64,000 nucleotides of DNA from DAHUYF01 sp035553515 (GTDB taxonomy: Bacteria; Pseudomonadota; Alphaproteobacteria; ATCC43930; CGMCC-115725), in assembly GCA_035553515.1 (NCBI GenBank), contig DATNDG010000073.1, forward strand, positions 7,844-71,843. The letters run 5' to 3'. The first letter of the stretch is position 1; every line of letters begins with the position of its first letter. The notes under the pieces are model-generated. The model was not told the origin of the DNA, ran no database searches, and worked only from the letters and a program-made list of their open reading frames with translations. Of the stretch, positions 33,241 through 42,658 are shown piece by piece. Both the position numbers and the translations under genes were made by a program.

Positions 33241-33987
33241 ATGTCGTGTCCATCGTTGGTCTTATGTTCGGTCCTAGCTGCGGCACTTGCCGGGGCGGTT
33301 CCGAGTATTCCTGCACTCGCCGCAACCGCCCCCGGCACACCGGCTCAGACCTTTGCGCAGCCGGCCAATGCGGCCCTGCATGAAAACGCCGTCGAAATCC
33401 ACGATTTCGAGCAAGTGCCGATCTCGCTGCGCCAGGCGATTACGACGGCCGAGGCCGCGTCGCGCGCAAAGGCGGTCGACGCACGCTTCGCCGTCGAGAA
33501 CGGCGCGCCGTTTTACGACATCAAGACTTTTGGCAACGGTGCGCTTTGGGAAGGCCGGATAGACGCCCGCACCGGTCAGATACTCGGCACTCCGCTCACT
33601 ACACCGCAAGCCCGGCTCAGCGATGGACAGCTGACGCAACTTCACTGGCTCGAAGACACGGGCGCCATGCCCTTGCGACGCGCCGTAGCGATCGCCGAGC
33701 AACAGGGCGGCGGAAAGGCGATTAACAGCGTGGCGATCTCGCATCAGGGCAAGCTCGCCTATGCCACCGAGCTGGTGAAGAACGGCACGCTCGAGCGGAT
33801 AAGCATCGACCCCCAGAACGGCCGGATCCTTGCCCGCCGCGCGATTCGCCCGGGTGGAACTGAAATGGGATCGGGCAGCTCTCTGCCGCCCGCGCCGACC
33901 GCCACGCTGCCGAACGGCGACAGCACCGACAAGAGCCTCGGCGTTGCGCCGCCCGGTGCTTCGCTCGAGAACAGCCCGCCGAAGTAG
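33241..33987 (+). CDS. Exported protein with two PepSY domains
   Basis: A 248-residue precursor with a signal peptide (LVLCSVLAAALAGAVPS, cleavage near PALAAT). Two PepSY repeats follow: one from about residue 57 (VPISLRQAITTAEAASRAKAVDARF, ending in the YDIKTF and GRIDARTGQILG strands), the other from about 142 (AMPLRRAVAIAEQQGGGKAI, ending YATELVKNGTLERISIDPQNG). A Pro/Ser-rich unstructured tail closes the protein. PepSY domains often inhibit peptidases or sit in periplasmic sensing proteins. No M4-type protease gene is adjacent. ATG context TCCCATGTCG lacks a clear ribosome site, so the start is approximate. Confidence 0.78.
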   Translation: MSCPSLVLCSVLAAALAGAVPSIPALAATAPGTPAQTFAQPANAALHENAVEIHDFEQVPISLRQAITTAEAASRAKAVDARFAVENGAPFYDIKTFGNGALWEGRIDARTGQILGTPLTTPQARLSDGQLTQLHWLEDTGAMPLRRAVAIAEQQGGGKAINSVAISHQGKLAYATELVKNGTLERISIDPQNGRILARRAIRPGGTEMGSGSSLPPAPTATLPNGDSTDKSLGVAPPGASLENSPPK

Positions 33988-34002
33988 CAGCGGGCGCCGC
34001 GC

Positions 34003-34848
34003 TCAGAAACCCGCGGGATCGAGCGGGTGCAGATCGAAGCCCGCCTTGCGCGCGATCTTCCGTGCCGCCTCGACGGGTGGCAACGCCTTGTCCCAGGTGA
34101 GCGCGTCGAAGCGATAGCCGTTGATCGCATCGGCCTCCGACGAGACGAGCCAGAGCAGCGGCGCCACCATCTCATCCGGCTCGACGAAGCGCGGCAGGCG
34201 CCCGGCGCGGCTTGCGGCGCTCGCCTCCGCCGCCATGCCGGGAGTATGTGCGCCGGCACCCGGGTTGAGGATGTTGACCGTGACGCCGGTCCCGGCCATC
34301 TCCTGCGCCCAAATCTCGGTCGCTATCTCGAGCGCCGCCTTGGACGCACCATAGGGACCGGAAGTCGGACGGTTCATCGTGTCGAGCTTGGTCGTGACGT
34401 TGATGATGCGGCCCCAGCCTTGCTTTGCCAGCAGCGGCGCCGCGCGGCGTGCCATCTGATCGGCCGCGACGTAGTTGGTATCCATGACGTTCTGCACGAT
34501 CTCGTCCTTGAGCTCCCAGAATTTGGGCTTCTGCGGACGCCGATAGAGGTCGGGCCAGATATACGTGAAGGTGAGGCCGGCATTGTTGATCAGGATGTGC
34601 AGGCGGCCGAAACGCGACAGCGCCGCCGCGACGGCGCGGTCGCACTCGGCCGGCCGGCGCAGATCCGCCACCAGCGGGACCAGGTTCTCGCCGAGCGGCG
34701 AGCCGGCGATCTCCCGGCTCATCCGCTCGGCATCGTCGGCGATGTGGCCGACCGCCAGCACCTGACCACCGCTGCGCGCCAGCGCGAGCGCCATGGCCCG
34801 GCCGAGCCCGCTAAGCCCGCCGGTGACGATCGCCGCGCGTCCGATCAC
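34003..34848 (-). CDS. Short-chain dehydrogenase/reductase
   Basis: A 281-residue classical SDR. The cofactor loop is TGGLSGLG near residue 9, the structural motif NNAG at about 93, and the active site has the YGASK motif (catalytic Tyr and Lys) with an upstream Thr/Ser in INVTTKLD. The body is typical but the C-terminal tail (AARKIARKAGFDLHPLDPAGF) is longer than usual. It lies 16 bases downstream of the Liv-type binding-protein gene on the same strand, so it is probably in an operon with it, suggesting a catabolic or uptake-linked role. Confidence 0.92.
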   Translation of the reverse strand: MIGRAAIVTGGLSGLGRAMALALARSGGQVLAVGHIADDAERMSREIAGSPLGENLVPLVADLRRPAECDRAVAAALSRFGRLHILINNAGLTFTYIWPDLYRRPQKPKFWELKDEIVQNVMDTNYVAADQMARRAAPLLAKQGWGRIINVTTKLDTMNRPTSGPYGASKAALEIATEIWAQEMAGTGVTVNILNPGAGAHTPGMAAEASAASRAGRLPRFVEPDEMVAPLLWLVSSEADAINGYRFDALTWDKALPPVEAARKIARKAGFDLHPLDPAGF

Positions 34849-34864
34849 CGCCTGCCTCCGCTGC

Positions 34865-36121
34865 CTAGTGCTTGGCGCTGGAATAGGGGTATTCGAGCTT
34901 CCCCGATTTCAGCTCCGGCGGATAGAGGATGACCTGGTGGCCGGGCTCGCTGAACTGCTTCATCCCGTGGCCCTGGATGTTCTGGTATTGGATGGTGATG
35001 ATGCGCGGCTTCGCCCATTCGCCGTCCGGACCGAACTTGATGTCGCCGACGACCGTCTTGAAGGTCGCTTTGTGGATGTAATCGGCGAGCTTGTCCTGAT
35101 CGAGACTGCCGACCGCGGTGACCGCCTCCTGCAGCACCTGCATCGTCGCATAGGTGAAGGGCGGCACGTAATAGCCCAAGGGATCGACGCCGGCAGCGCC
35201 CGCTTTCGCCTGGTATTTCTTGATGAACTCGTCAGTGCCCGGGAAGTGCATGGTGGGTTCGTGCACGAAGAGCTCATAGCAGACGATGCCGTTGAGCTGG
35301 GGCCCGAGCTGCATCTTGATCGTGCCGGTTTGGAGGCCGACCATCGGACCGCCGAAGATCTTCGCCTTGAGCCCGACCTCCTGTGCGGCGCGAAGGAAGC
35401 CCGCGGTATCTGCAGGGTATGAGGCCACCATGATGATGTCGGGATTGGTGGCGTTGATCGACTGCACGATCGGCGTGAAGTCGACAGTATTGGGCGGATA
35501 GGTCCGGTCGTAGACGGTCTTGAGGCCGAGGCGCTTGATCTGCGTGCGCGCACCTTCGAGCGCGCCTTTGGAGAATTCCGCATCGGCGCCGACGATAGCC
35601 ACCGTCTTCGGCTTCGGATTGATCGTCATCGCGGTCTCGAAGAAGCCGCGCGTCAGCGAATCGCGTCCGTCGGGGCCGTAGGGCATGGTCTGGAAGAAAC
35701 GCTTGTAGTGGAAGTGGTCGTTGACCGCGAGCGCCAAGGTCACCATCACGACCTTGTTATGCTCCATGATCGTCGGCAGGGCCGGCGTCGTGATGTTGGT
35801 GCCCTGCGCGAAGAGCAGATCTACGTGATCGACGTCGAGCAGCTTGGCATAGATGCCGGGCACCAGGGCCGGGTTGCTCTGATCGTCGTAATAGACGAGC
35901 TCGACCTTGCGCCCGAGCAGCCCGCCATGACTGTTGACGTCATTGGCCCAAATCTGTTGTGTCACAAGCGCTTGCTTGCCGTAGCCGGCAAGGCCGCCGG
36001 TGAGCTCGGCGGAGAAACCGACCTTGATCGGATCAGCGGCCTGTGCCGGCGATACCGCAGCGGCGGCGAGCACGACAAGCGGCACGAGCCGCAACCAGTG
36101 CTTGGCTCTCAAACGAAGCAT
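34865..36121 (-). CDS. ABC transporter substrate-binding protein, branched-chain amino acid/amide type
   Basis: A 418-residue periplasmic binding protein (Peripla_BP_6 type). Signal peptide HWLRLVPLVVLAAAAVS, cleavage after AQA. The mature protein starts DPIKVGFSAELTGGLAGYG; ligand-site segments GTNITTPALPTIMEHNKVVM and YPADTAGFLRAAQEVGLKAKIFGG match the Liv family, though members bind many aromatic or amide compounds. No permease or ATPase gene is next to it. It is flanked by an SDR and an acyl-CoA carboxyltransferase on the same strand, 63 bases after the latter, suggesting uptake for the pathway they serve. A GGAGGG ribosome site supports the start. Confidence 0.9.
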   Translation of the reverse strand: MLRLRAKHWLRLVPLVVLAAAAVSPAQAADPIKVGFSAELTGGLAGYGKQALVTQQIWANDVNSHGGLLGRKVELVYYDDQSNPALVPGIYAKLLDVDHVDLLFAQGTNITTPALPTIMEHNKVVMVTLALAVNDHFHYKRFFQTMPYGPDGRDSLTRGFFETAMTINPKPKTVAIVGADAEFSKGALEGARTQIKRLGLKTVYDRTYPPNTVDFTPIVQSINATNPDIIMVASYPADTAGFLRAAQEVGLKAKIFGGPMVGLQTGTIKMQLGPQLNGIVCYELFVHEPTMHFPGTDEFIKKYQAKAGAAGVDPLGYYVPPFTYATMQVLQEAVTAVGSLDQDKLADYIHKATFKTVVGDIKFGPDGEWAKPRIITIQYQNIQGHGMKQFSEPGHQVILYPPELKSGKLEYPYSSAKH

Positions 36122-36184
36122 CAGACTTTCCCTCCCTCTTGATCTCGGCATGTGCCGCCCCCGGACGGAGGCGTCGCCGGTTGC

Positions 36185-37732
36185 TTAAGGCCGCATCGCC
36201 GTCCTCACCGGGCCCGCTTCGCGCAGCTTGGCGGCAAGATTGGCGAATTCACACAAGAGCGGCCGCGTGTCGCGGGGATCGATGATCTCCTCGACCCCGA
36301 ACGCCTCGGCCACTCGGAAGGGCGAGCGTACGCGATTCAGGCGCTCCTCGATGTCACGCCTCAGCGCCTCGGCGTCGGGCGCCGCTTCGAGGTCGGCGCG
36401 GTAGGCGGCTTCGATCCCGCCCTCGACTGGCAAAGAGCCCCAGTCGCCCGAAGGCCAGGCGTAGCGGTAGTGGAGCCGCGCGTGATTGGTATGCGCCGCA
36501 CCGGCGACACCGAAGGCCTTGCGCACCAGGATCGAGCACCACGGCACCTGCGCCTGGTAGACCGCGGCAAGCGCGCGAGCGCCGTGGCGGATGGTTCCGG
36601 CCTTTTCGGCTTCGAGCCCGATGATGAAGCCCGGGATATCGACGAGATGCACCACCGGCAGGTGAAAGGTATTGGCGAGATCGACGAAGCGCGTGATCTT
36701 CTGCGACGCGGCAGCCGTCCAGCCGCCGCCATAGATGTAGGGGTCGCTCGCAAGCACGGCGACGGGCCAGCCGTCGAGCCGCGCCAGGCCGGTGATCGCC
36801 GACCCGCCGAATTTGCGCCCGATCTCGAAGAAGCTGTCGCGGTCGACGACGGCGCGCACGATGCGCCGCATGTCATAGACCTTGCGACGGTCCTGCGGCA
36901 CCGCCTCGATCAGCCAGGGATCGCGGCGCTCGGCATCATCGGCGATCGCGCCGCGCAGCGGCAGCTCGTACACTGACGAAGGCAGGTAGGACAGAAACCG
37001 CCGCGCGCGCGCGAATGCCTCATCCTCGCTCGCGACCACATCATCGATCGCGCCGGCCCGGGCGTGGATCGCACTGCCGCCGAGCTCTTCCTTGGTGAGG
37101 TTCTGGCCGAGCCGCGCCACCACCGGCGGCCCGGCGATGAACATCTGCGAGATGCCTTCCACCATGAGCGAGTAATGAGCGGTCACGAGACGCGCAGCGC
37201 CGAGTCCTGCCACCGAGCCCAACCCCAGCGCCACCACCGGCACCGTGCCAAGATTGGCGACCACCAGATCCCAGGCCGGATTTGCCGGAACATAGGTGCG
37301 CCCCTCGGTTTCGAGCGTCTTCACCGAACCACCGCCGCCCGTCCCGTCCACCAGACGGATCAGTGGCAGGCGAAGCTCCAACGCCATCTGCTCGCCGATG
37401 ATCTGCTTGCCGCGGATCGATGCGTCTGCGGCACCGCCGCGCACCGTGAAATCGTCGCCCCCCACCACCACCGGCCGGCCCTCGATAAGGCCACGCCCGA
37501 CGACGAAATTCGCCGCCATGAAGCTGTCGAGGGTGCCGGCCGCGCCATACTGCGCCTTTCCGGCGATCGCGCCCACCTCGTGAAAGCTGCCGGGATCGAG
37601 AAGCCTGGCAATCCGCTCGCGTACAGTCAGCTTGCCGCCGTCATGCTGGCGTTTGACCTTCTCGGCTCCGCCCATTTGCCGCGCCAGCGCCTCCCGCCGG
37701 CGCAGCTCCTCGATGTCGCTTTCCCAGCCCAT
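36185..37732 (-). CDS. Acyl-CoA carboxylase, carboxyltransferase (beta) subunit
   Basis: A 515-residue carboxyltransferase of the propionyl-/methylcrotonyl-/geranyl-CoA carboxylase type. The N-terminal lobe begins KLTVRERIARLLDPGSFHE and has GGDDFTVRGGAADASIRGKQ and LVDGTGGGGS; the C-terminal lobe has DIPGFIIGLEAEKAGTIRHGARAL, which forms the second oxyanion hole. It needs a biotin-carboxylase/BCCP alpha subunit, which is not adjacent. The substrate cannot be chosen from sequence alone. Together with the downstream binding protein and SDR it may form a catabolic operon. Confidence 0.92.
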   Translation of the reverse strand: MGWESDIEELRRREALARQMGGAEKVKRQHDGGKLTVRERIARLLDPGSFHEVGAIAGKAQYGAAGTLDSFMAANFVVGRGLIEGRPVVVGGDDFTVRGGAADASIRGKQIIGEQMALELRLPLIRLVDGTGGGGSVKTLETEGRTYVPANPAWDLVVANLGTVPVVALGLGSVAGLGAARLVTAHYSLMVEGISQMFIAGPPVVARLGQNLTKEELGGSAIHARAGAIDDVVASEDEAFARARRFLSYLPSSVYELPLRGAIADDAERRDPWLIEAVPQDRRKVYDMRRIVRAVVDRDSFFEIGRKFGGSAITGLARLDGWPVAVLASDPYIYGGGWTAAASQKITRFVDLANTFHLPVVHLVDIPGFIIGLEAEKAGTIRHGARALAAVYQAQVPWCSILVRKAFGVAGAAHTNHARLHYRYAWPSGDWGSLPVEGGIEAAYRADLEAAPDAEALRRDIEERLNRVRSPFRVAEAFGVEEIIDPRDTRPLLCEFANLAAKLREAGPVRTAMRP

Positions 37733-37963
37733 CGGTCCTTTTTCCTCTGGCGGGACAGGATGCTAGCAGCCTCGGGTGCGCTCGGCCATGGCTGTGAGGC
37801 TGACGCCCCGGTTATCCAGGCCGCCGACAATGCACGTAAAGCTTGGGATGATCGGGACGCACCGGACGTTTATAACCCTTGCCCGGTCAGGGCGCGTTGC
37901 GCCATGCTGATGTTCTAGCGCAGGTAGACTTTCGCTTCCTGCGCAAAACCGAAATCACGAGTG

Positions 37964-39325
37964 ATGTTGCTTATGATGTTTTCTTCTTCGACGCGCAGGC
38001 TCGCTGCGCCCGCGCTTGCGGCCGCTGTGCTGACTTCCCTGGCCGGCTGTGCCGGTTCGCCTTCCACCGGCTCACAGGATGCCGATCTCGCGCTCATCCA
38101 CGAGGTCATGGCGAAGGTGCGGGAAGGCTATGTCGAGCCGGTCACCGAAGACCGGCTGACCAAGGATAGCCTCAAAGGCATGCTCACCGGGCTCGATCCG
38201 CATTCTGACTATATGGACGAATCCGAATACCAGGAGATGCTGTCGGATAGCGAGGGCGAGTTTACCGGCATCGGCGCCGAACTGACGCGCGATGACAGCC
38301 ACCCGAAGATCCTGTCGCCCATCGACGACACGCCGGCTGCGCTTGCGGGCATCAAGCCAGGCGATGTCATTCTGCGCATCGACGGCATCCCCACGGAGAC
38401 GATGACGCTCAAGGATGCCGTCGACCGGTTGCGCGGGCCGGCGGGATCGACGGTGCGGATGACCATCCTGCGCACCGGCAAGCCGCCTTTCGACGTGACG
38501 CTGACACGGGCGGTGATCCGCGTCGCCTCCGTCAAATCGCATCTCGAGCCTGGCCATATCGGCTACATCCGCATCAGCACCTTCATGGAGAAGACACAGA
38601 GCGAGTTCGTCGACGCGCTTGAGCGGCTGAAGCGCCAATCCGGCGGCAAGCTTGACGGGCTGGTGCTCGACCTGCGCAACGATCCCGGCGGCCTGTTGGA
38701 TAGCGCCGTCAATGTCTCGGGCGATTTCCTCGACGGCGGCACGGTAGTCTCGATCCGCGGCCGCTCGGAGGGCGAGGACGAGACCTTCGATGCGCGCCCC
38801 GACGGCGACCGGCTGCACGGCGTTCCGGTGGTCGTGCTAATCAACAGCGCCTCCGCTTCCGCTTCCGAGATCGTCGCCGGCGCCCTGCAGGACCGCCATC
38901 GCGCCACCGTCCTCGGTACGCGCAGCTTCGGCAAGGGCTCGGTGCAGACCATCATCCCGCTCGACGGTCACGGTGCGCTGCGGCTGACCACCGCGCGCTA
39001 CTACACACCGTCCGGACGCTCGATCCAGGGCGAAGGCATAACGCCCGATCAGGTCGTCCTGCCGCCAAAGAACGAGCAGGTGGTCGACGCTACCGTCGTG
39101 CATGAGAACAACCTGCCGGGCGCGCTCAAGAATACCGGACCCGAAGACAGCGACACCGGCCGGAAGACCACCGCCCTCTCGCCAGCCTCGCAGAAAGAGG
39201 AAGCGAGCGAGGACGTGGCCATCGATCCGGCGGTGATCGGCACATCCAAGGATTACCAGCTCCAGATCGCAGTGAAGCAGCTGAAGGAGATGGTCGCGCG
39301 CGGCGGTCCGGCCGGCCGGACCTGA
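37964..39325 (+). CDS. S41-family C-terminal processing peptidase, lipoprotein
   Basis: A 453-residue CtpA-like serine protease. The N-terminal lipobox is LTSLAGC, so the protein is membrane-anchored in the periplasm, unusual for most CtpA proteins but known. A PDZ domain runs from about residue 98 (GIGAELTRDD, PGDVILRIDGIPTE). The catalytic Ser is in NSASASASEIVAGAL and the Lys in GTRSFGKGSVQ. The C-terminal helix ends DYQLQIAVKQLKEM. Substrates are probably periplasmic proteins with unstructured C termini. Several starts are possible between 37961 and 37976; ATG at 37964 is a choice of convenience, because no strong ribosome site is seen. Confidence 0.93.
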   Translation: MLLMMFSSSTRRLAAPALAAAVLTSLAGCAGSPSTGSQDADLALIHEVMAKVREGYVEPVTEDRLTKDSLKGMLTGLDPHSDYMDESEYQEMLSDSEGEFTGIGAELTRDDSHPKILSPIDDTPAALAGIKPGDVILRIDGIPTETMTLKDAVDRLRGPAGSTVRMTILRTGKPPFDVTLTRAVIRVASVKSHLEPGHIGYIRISTFMEKTQSEFVDALERLKRQSGGKLDGLVLDLRNDPGGLLDSAVNVSGDFLDGGTVVSIRGRSEGEDETFDARPDGDRLHGVPVVVLINSASASASEIVAGALQDRHRATVLGTRSFGKGSVQTIIPLDGHGALRLTTARYYTPSGRSIQGEGITPDQVVLPPKNEQVVDATVVHENNLPGALKNTGPEDSDTGRKTTALSPASQKEEASEDVAIDPAVIGTSKDYQLQIAVKQLKEMVARGGPAGRT

Positions 39326-39332
39326 CCCGGGC

Positions 39333-40190
39333 TCAGGCGAACGGCCGCTCTGTCCACCAGGGGAAGAACCCCGGCATGTCCCGGCTAACCTGCTGGGTGA
39401 AGTGCGGCTTCCGCTTTTCCAGGAACGAGGCAACGCCTTCATAGGCGTCCGGCGAGCGTCCCATCGCCTGTATACCGCGCGAATCGATCTTGTGCGCCTC
39501 CATCGGATGGTCGGCGCCGAGCATGCGCCAGAGCATCTGCCGCGCCATGGCCGCCGACACTGCAGAGGTGTTCTCGGCAATCTCGCGCGCGACGGCGCGC
39601 GCCGCAGGGAGCAACTCCGGCAACGGCAGCACCGCCTTGACGAGCCCGCCCGCCCGCGCCTCCTCGGCGCCGAAGACACGGCCGGTCAGCACCCAATCGA
39701 GCGCCTGCTGAATGCCGACGAGACGCGGCAGAAACCAGCTGCTGCACGCTTCCGGAACCACGCCACGCCGGGTGAAGACGAAGCCGAAGCGCGCGCCATC
39801 GGCGGCGAGACGCATGTCCATCGGCAATTGCATGGTGGCGCCGACGCCGACCGCCGGGCCGTTGACCGCCGCGATCACCGGTTTGCGGCACTCGAAGATG
39901 CGCAGACTGACCGTGCCGCCACCGTCGCGGCGCTGCTCTTCCGCGGCAATCGCGCCCCGCGCCGCGTAGTCGAAGGTCTTGGCGCCGGCGGAAAGGTCGG
40001 CGCCGGCGCAAAAGGCGCGGCCGGCGCCGGTGACGATGACCGCGCGGACCGCATCATCGGCATCGATGCGGTCGAAGGCGTCCAGCAGCTCCAGCCGCAT
40101 GGTGTTGGTGAAGGCGTTGAGCTTCTCCGGACGATTGAGGGTGATGGTGGCGATCCCGTCGTCGACCGCGTAGAGGATCTCGCTGAACAT
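39333..40190 (-). CDS. Enoyl-CoA hydratase/isomerase family protein
   Basis: A 285-residue crotonase-fold enzyme. Oxyanion-hole segments are GRAFCAGADLSAG and NGPAVGVGATMQLPMDMRLA; a candidate catalytic Glu is in GVVPEACSSW. The position of the second canonical Glu is occupied differently, so hydratase activity is likely but isomerase or other crotonase chemistry is possible. The start at 40190 (MFSEILYAVDDGIATITLNRP) is the family N terminus. It is a single gene, tail-to-tail with the S41 peptidase. Confidence 0.9.
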   Translation of the reverse strand: MFSEILYAVDDGIATITLNRPEKLNAFTNTMRLELLDAFDRIDADDAVRAVIVTGAGRAFCAGADLSAGAKTFDYAARGAIAAEEQRRDGGGTVSLRIFECRKPVIAAVNGPAVGVGATMQLPMDMRLAADGARFGFVFTRRGVVPEACSSWFLPRLVGIQQALDWVLTGRVFGAEEARAGGLVKAVLPLPELLPAARAVAREIAENTSAVSAAMARQMLWRMLGADHPMEAHKIDSRGIQAMGRSPDAYEGVASFLEKRKPHFTQQVSRDMPGFFPWWTERPFA

Positions 40191-40233
40191 TGCTGTCTTT
40201 CGTCCTTCCCGGCGTTGCCACCAGGCGCCGCGG

Positions 40234-40633
40234 TCAGACGATCGCGATGCTCGGCGCTCCGCCCTCTTTCCAGATATTGAAGACGGCATCCCACTCGGCA
40301 ATCTGCCGGCTGCGCATGCGCCAGAACTCCCTGCCGCGGCCACGCACGCCTTCCCATGAGGTGTCCCAATCGTTGCCTATGAGATCGCTCATCACCATGC
40401 GCAGATTTCTCGAGACGTTAGCGGCGCTGCCGCGCGAAGCGGGCACGGAGGAGGCGCTCGATCGCGGCGCGATCGCGCATCTCCGGGAAATCGCCGAAGC
40501 GAGCGACCGCGTCTTCGGTAAAGCCGGTGACGATGCTGGCGATATCAGCGCGCGCGAACCGCGCTTCGACGTCCTTCACGATGTCGGCCGCGATCGCGAG
40601 CGTCAGCGCGTCGCCTGATTGCGTCGCCGCCAT
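40234..40633 (-). pseudogene. NTF2/SnoaL-like protein gene with one frameshift
   Basis: Two overlapping readings make one protein. The first, starting at 40633 after a GGGGAGGG ribosome site, gives the N terminus through FTEDAVARFGDFPEMRDRA and ERLLRARFARQR, then stops. The second, in the next frame, continues with SRNLRMVMSDLIGNDWDTSW, REFWRMRSRQIAEWDAVFNI and ends GAPSIAIV. A single extra base around 40430-40445 in a GC-rich run explains both. The result would be about 130 residues, the normal size of this NTF2-like family. It is either a pseudogene or a sequencing error. Confidence 0.75.
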
Positions 40634-40663
40634 CCTGCCCTCCCCGCTCGATTCGACCGCGGC

Positions 40664-40840
40664 TCAGTCTTCCTCGGCGAGCACCTCGCTTGCATGCTCG
40701 TGCTCGGCGAGCCGCTCCTCGCAGCGCTCGGCCAGCTCGACGAGCTCCGCCGCTTCGCTGCCGCTCGTCTCCTCGGCGGCGCGGCGGCACCGCTCCGCCA
40801 TTTGGCGCAGATAGACGATGCTTCCTGAACGGCCGATCAT
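40664..40840 (-). CDS. Small helical protein, hypothetical
   Basis: 58 residues from MIGRSGSIVYLRQM: a short N terminus and one long amphipathic helix rich in Ala, Glu and Cys (AERCRRAAEETSGSEAAEL). Short proteins with AExCRRxAEE patterns are common in alphaproteobacteria and uncharacterised. An upstream in-frame extension to 40921 is open but overlaps the RMD1 leader. Low-complexity helix and length make the call tentative. Confidence 0.45.
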   Translation of the reverse strand: MIGRSGSIVYLRQMAERCRRAAEETSGSEAAELVELAERCEERLAEHEHASEVLAEED

Positions 40841-41002
40841 GTGCCCCCAGCCTCCGGCGAGCGCCTTTTTCTGCCTGTGGATAAGTTTCTGCTGACGCGA
40901 AGTTCTCGCCGTCTCACTCATAGCCGTGCCGCCGAGGGTTGTCCATCGGCCCTCCGGCGGGGCAATATCCAGCCGCCGAAACCGCGTTGCCCCTGCCGCA
41001 AC

Positions 41003-41812
41003 ATGGATGCGCCTATACCTTCGATTTCCATGCCGGTCCGAGCGCTGCTGCTTGGCGAGCGCCTCGATACGCGCGGGCTGGAGCGCGACGACACCATCGC
41101 CACCAACCCGCTGACGCTGCGCATCGGCCGCAACGGCATCGCTTTTCTCTTCCGCTACGGTGTCGCCGTCTTCGCCGGATTGTCGGCGATCGAGGAGGAC
41201 GAGGTCGTGCGCTCGCTGCGCCCGCGCATCAGCGAGCCGGCGGCTGCGCCGGAGACCGATCAGCTCCAGATCCTGATCAGGCCCGGTGGCGAGGATCAGG
41301 TCGATCCCTCGGGCGCCATCCTGCTCCGGGAAGCGTCCGCAGAGCGGCTGCAGATCGTCGCCAATGTGCTGTCGAAGAGTCTAATCCTATCTCATTACGA
41401 GGCCCGCATCGCCAATGCTTTCGATCAGATCGAGCCGCTGGCCGAGCGGCTACAGAGGACTGGCCGCAGCGGCTACCAGGCGCGGCAGCTGTTGCAGCAA
41501 ATCGGTCGGGTACTGCTGACCCAGCAGCGCATGGTCGGACGCGCGGAGATGGAGGAGAAGCCCGACGTGCTCTGGGATCACCCGGAGCTCGAGCGGCTTT
41601 ACGCGCGGCTCGAGGACGAATATGAACTCGCCGAGCGCAGCCGCGCCCTGGAGGCCAAGCTTGTGCTGGTCAGCGATACCGTCGGCACGGTGCTCGACCT
41701 CGTGCAAAACCAGCGCGCCGTAAGGCTCGAATGGTACATCATCGGACTGATCGTCATCGAGATTCTGCTCAGCGTCGCGGACATGATGCTGCGGCTGCGC
41801 GGCGCAGGCTAA
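41003..41812 (+). CDS. RMD1/DUF155 family membrane-anchored protein
   Basis: A 269-residue protein of the RMD1 (YagE/DUF155) family. The N-terminal domain has RNGIAFLFRYGVAVFAGLS and EEDEVVRSL; the middle is a long coiled region (SKSLILSHYEARIANAFDQI, GYQARQLLQQIGRVLLTQQR, DVLWDHPELERLY); the C terminus is one hydrophobic helix (LEWYIIGLIVIEILLSVADM). Yeast and mitochondrial relatives act in sporulation or mitochondrial translation; bacterial function is unknown. The start is uncertain: ATG at 41003 is used, with an in-frame open stretch upstream. Confidence 0.85.
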   Translation: MDAPIPSISMPVRALLLGERLDTRGLERDDTIATNPLTLRIGRNGIAFLFRYGVAVFAGLSAIEEDEVVRSLRPRISEPAAAPETDQLQILIRPGGEDQVDPSGAILLREASAERLQIVANVLSKSLILSHYEARIANAFDQIEPLAERLQRTGRSGYQARQLLQQIGRVLLTQQRMVGRAEMEEKPDVLWDHPELERLYARLEDEYELAERSRALEAKLVLVSDTVGTVLDLVQNQRAVRLEWYIIGLIVIEILLSVADMMLRLRGAG

Positions 41813-41821
41813 GGCCAGACA

Positions 41822-42658
41822 TCACCCCCGACCAGCCGTCCTGCGGTCGACATCGGCAGGCGCAGCGCCCGGACGATAGCCGAAGGAGTAGACACGCCGC
41901 TGATGGCGGCGGTCGGCATCGGCGTGTGGACCGAGATCCCACAGCTCCAGCGTGTACCACCAGCTCGCCTTGGGCTGCTGCGGTCCGGCAATCGGCGCGA
42001 GGTTGAGGACAACGTAGCTGCCGCCGATGCGCAGCAGCTCACTCGCATGATCATTGCTGCCGATGGCGTTGTGCTTAGCGAGCCAGTCGCCATCTTCGGC
42101 TTGTGCCGTCGACAGCAGGCGGCAGCCCCGCGGCGCGACCGCTACATAGGTGCCGGGAATGAGCGCCGGGTGGTCGCTCTCTTGCGACGCAGCGCCGCGC
42201 CCGCGATCGGCCAGCACATAATGTTCGCCGCGGAACACCAATACCTCGTCGCTGCGTCGGCCGGAGACGGGGATCTCCAGTCGATAGACGGCAAAGCCGC
42301 GCGTTGCAGCATAAGGGCGATGCGCGACGGTGATGCCCAGCGGATCGAGCCCGCGGCAGCGCTTGCGCAGGCGCAGATAGCTCGGCATGTCAGGCTGGTC
42401 CGAGCGCTCGACCGGCTCGATCACGGTAAAATCGCCCTGCCGCAGCTTCGCCAGCAGGGGCGCGCAGTCGACGCCCTCGCCGCAGCCGCCCTCCGGCTTG
42501 AAGGCGCGGCCGTTCAGCAACTGAGCGATCGTTGCCTTGGCGTGATCGGCGTAGGCATGGGATGCTTGCGGGGCGGCATCGGCCACCGGCGTCAGCATCA
42601 ACGCCGCGGCGAGCGCAAGAGCCGACCATGCCGGCCGCGCTCCGATCTTCTTCTTCAT
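41822..42658 (-). CDS. Exported hypothetical protein, 278 aa
   Basis: A signal peptide (KKKIGARPAWSALALAAALM, cleavage near ADAAP) starts the protein at 42658. The mature part has two cysteine pairs (GGCGEGVDC; KRCRGLDP and RGCRLLST), a repeated charged beta pattern (VYRLEIPVSGRRSDEVLVF; ASWWYTLELWDLGP) and no motif I recognise. The content suggests a periplasmic beta-rich domain stabilised by disulfides. The gene is convergent with RMD1, nine bases between stops. No operon partner. Confidence 0.6.
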   Translation of the reverse strand: MKKKIGARPAWSALALAAALMLTPVADAAPQASHAYADHAKATIAQLLNGRAFKPEGGCGEGVDCAPLLAKLRQGDFTVIEPVERSDQPDMPSYLRLRKRCRGLDPLGITVAHRPYAATRGFAVYRLEIPVSGRRSDEVLVFRGEHYVLADRGRGAASQESDHPALIPGTYVAVAPRGCRLLSTAQAEDGDWLAKHNAIGSNDHASELLRIGGSYVVLNLAPIAGPQQPKASWWYTLELWDLGPHADADRRHQRRVYSFGYRPGAAPADVDRRTAGRG

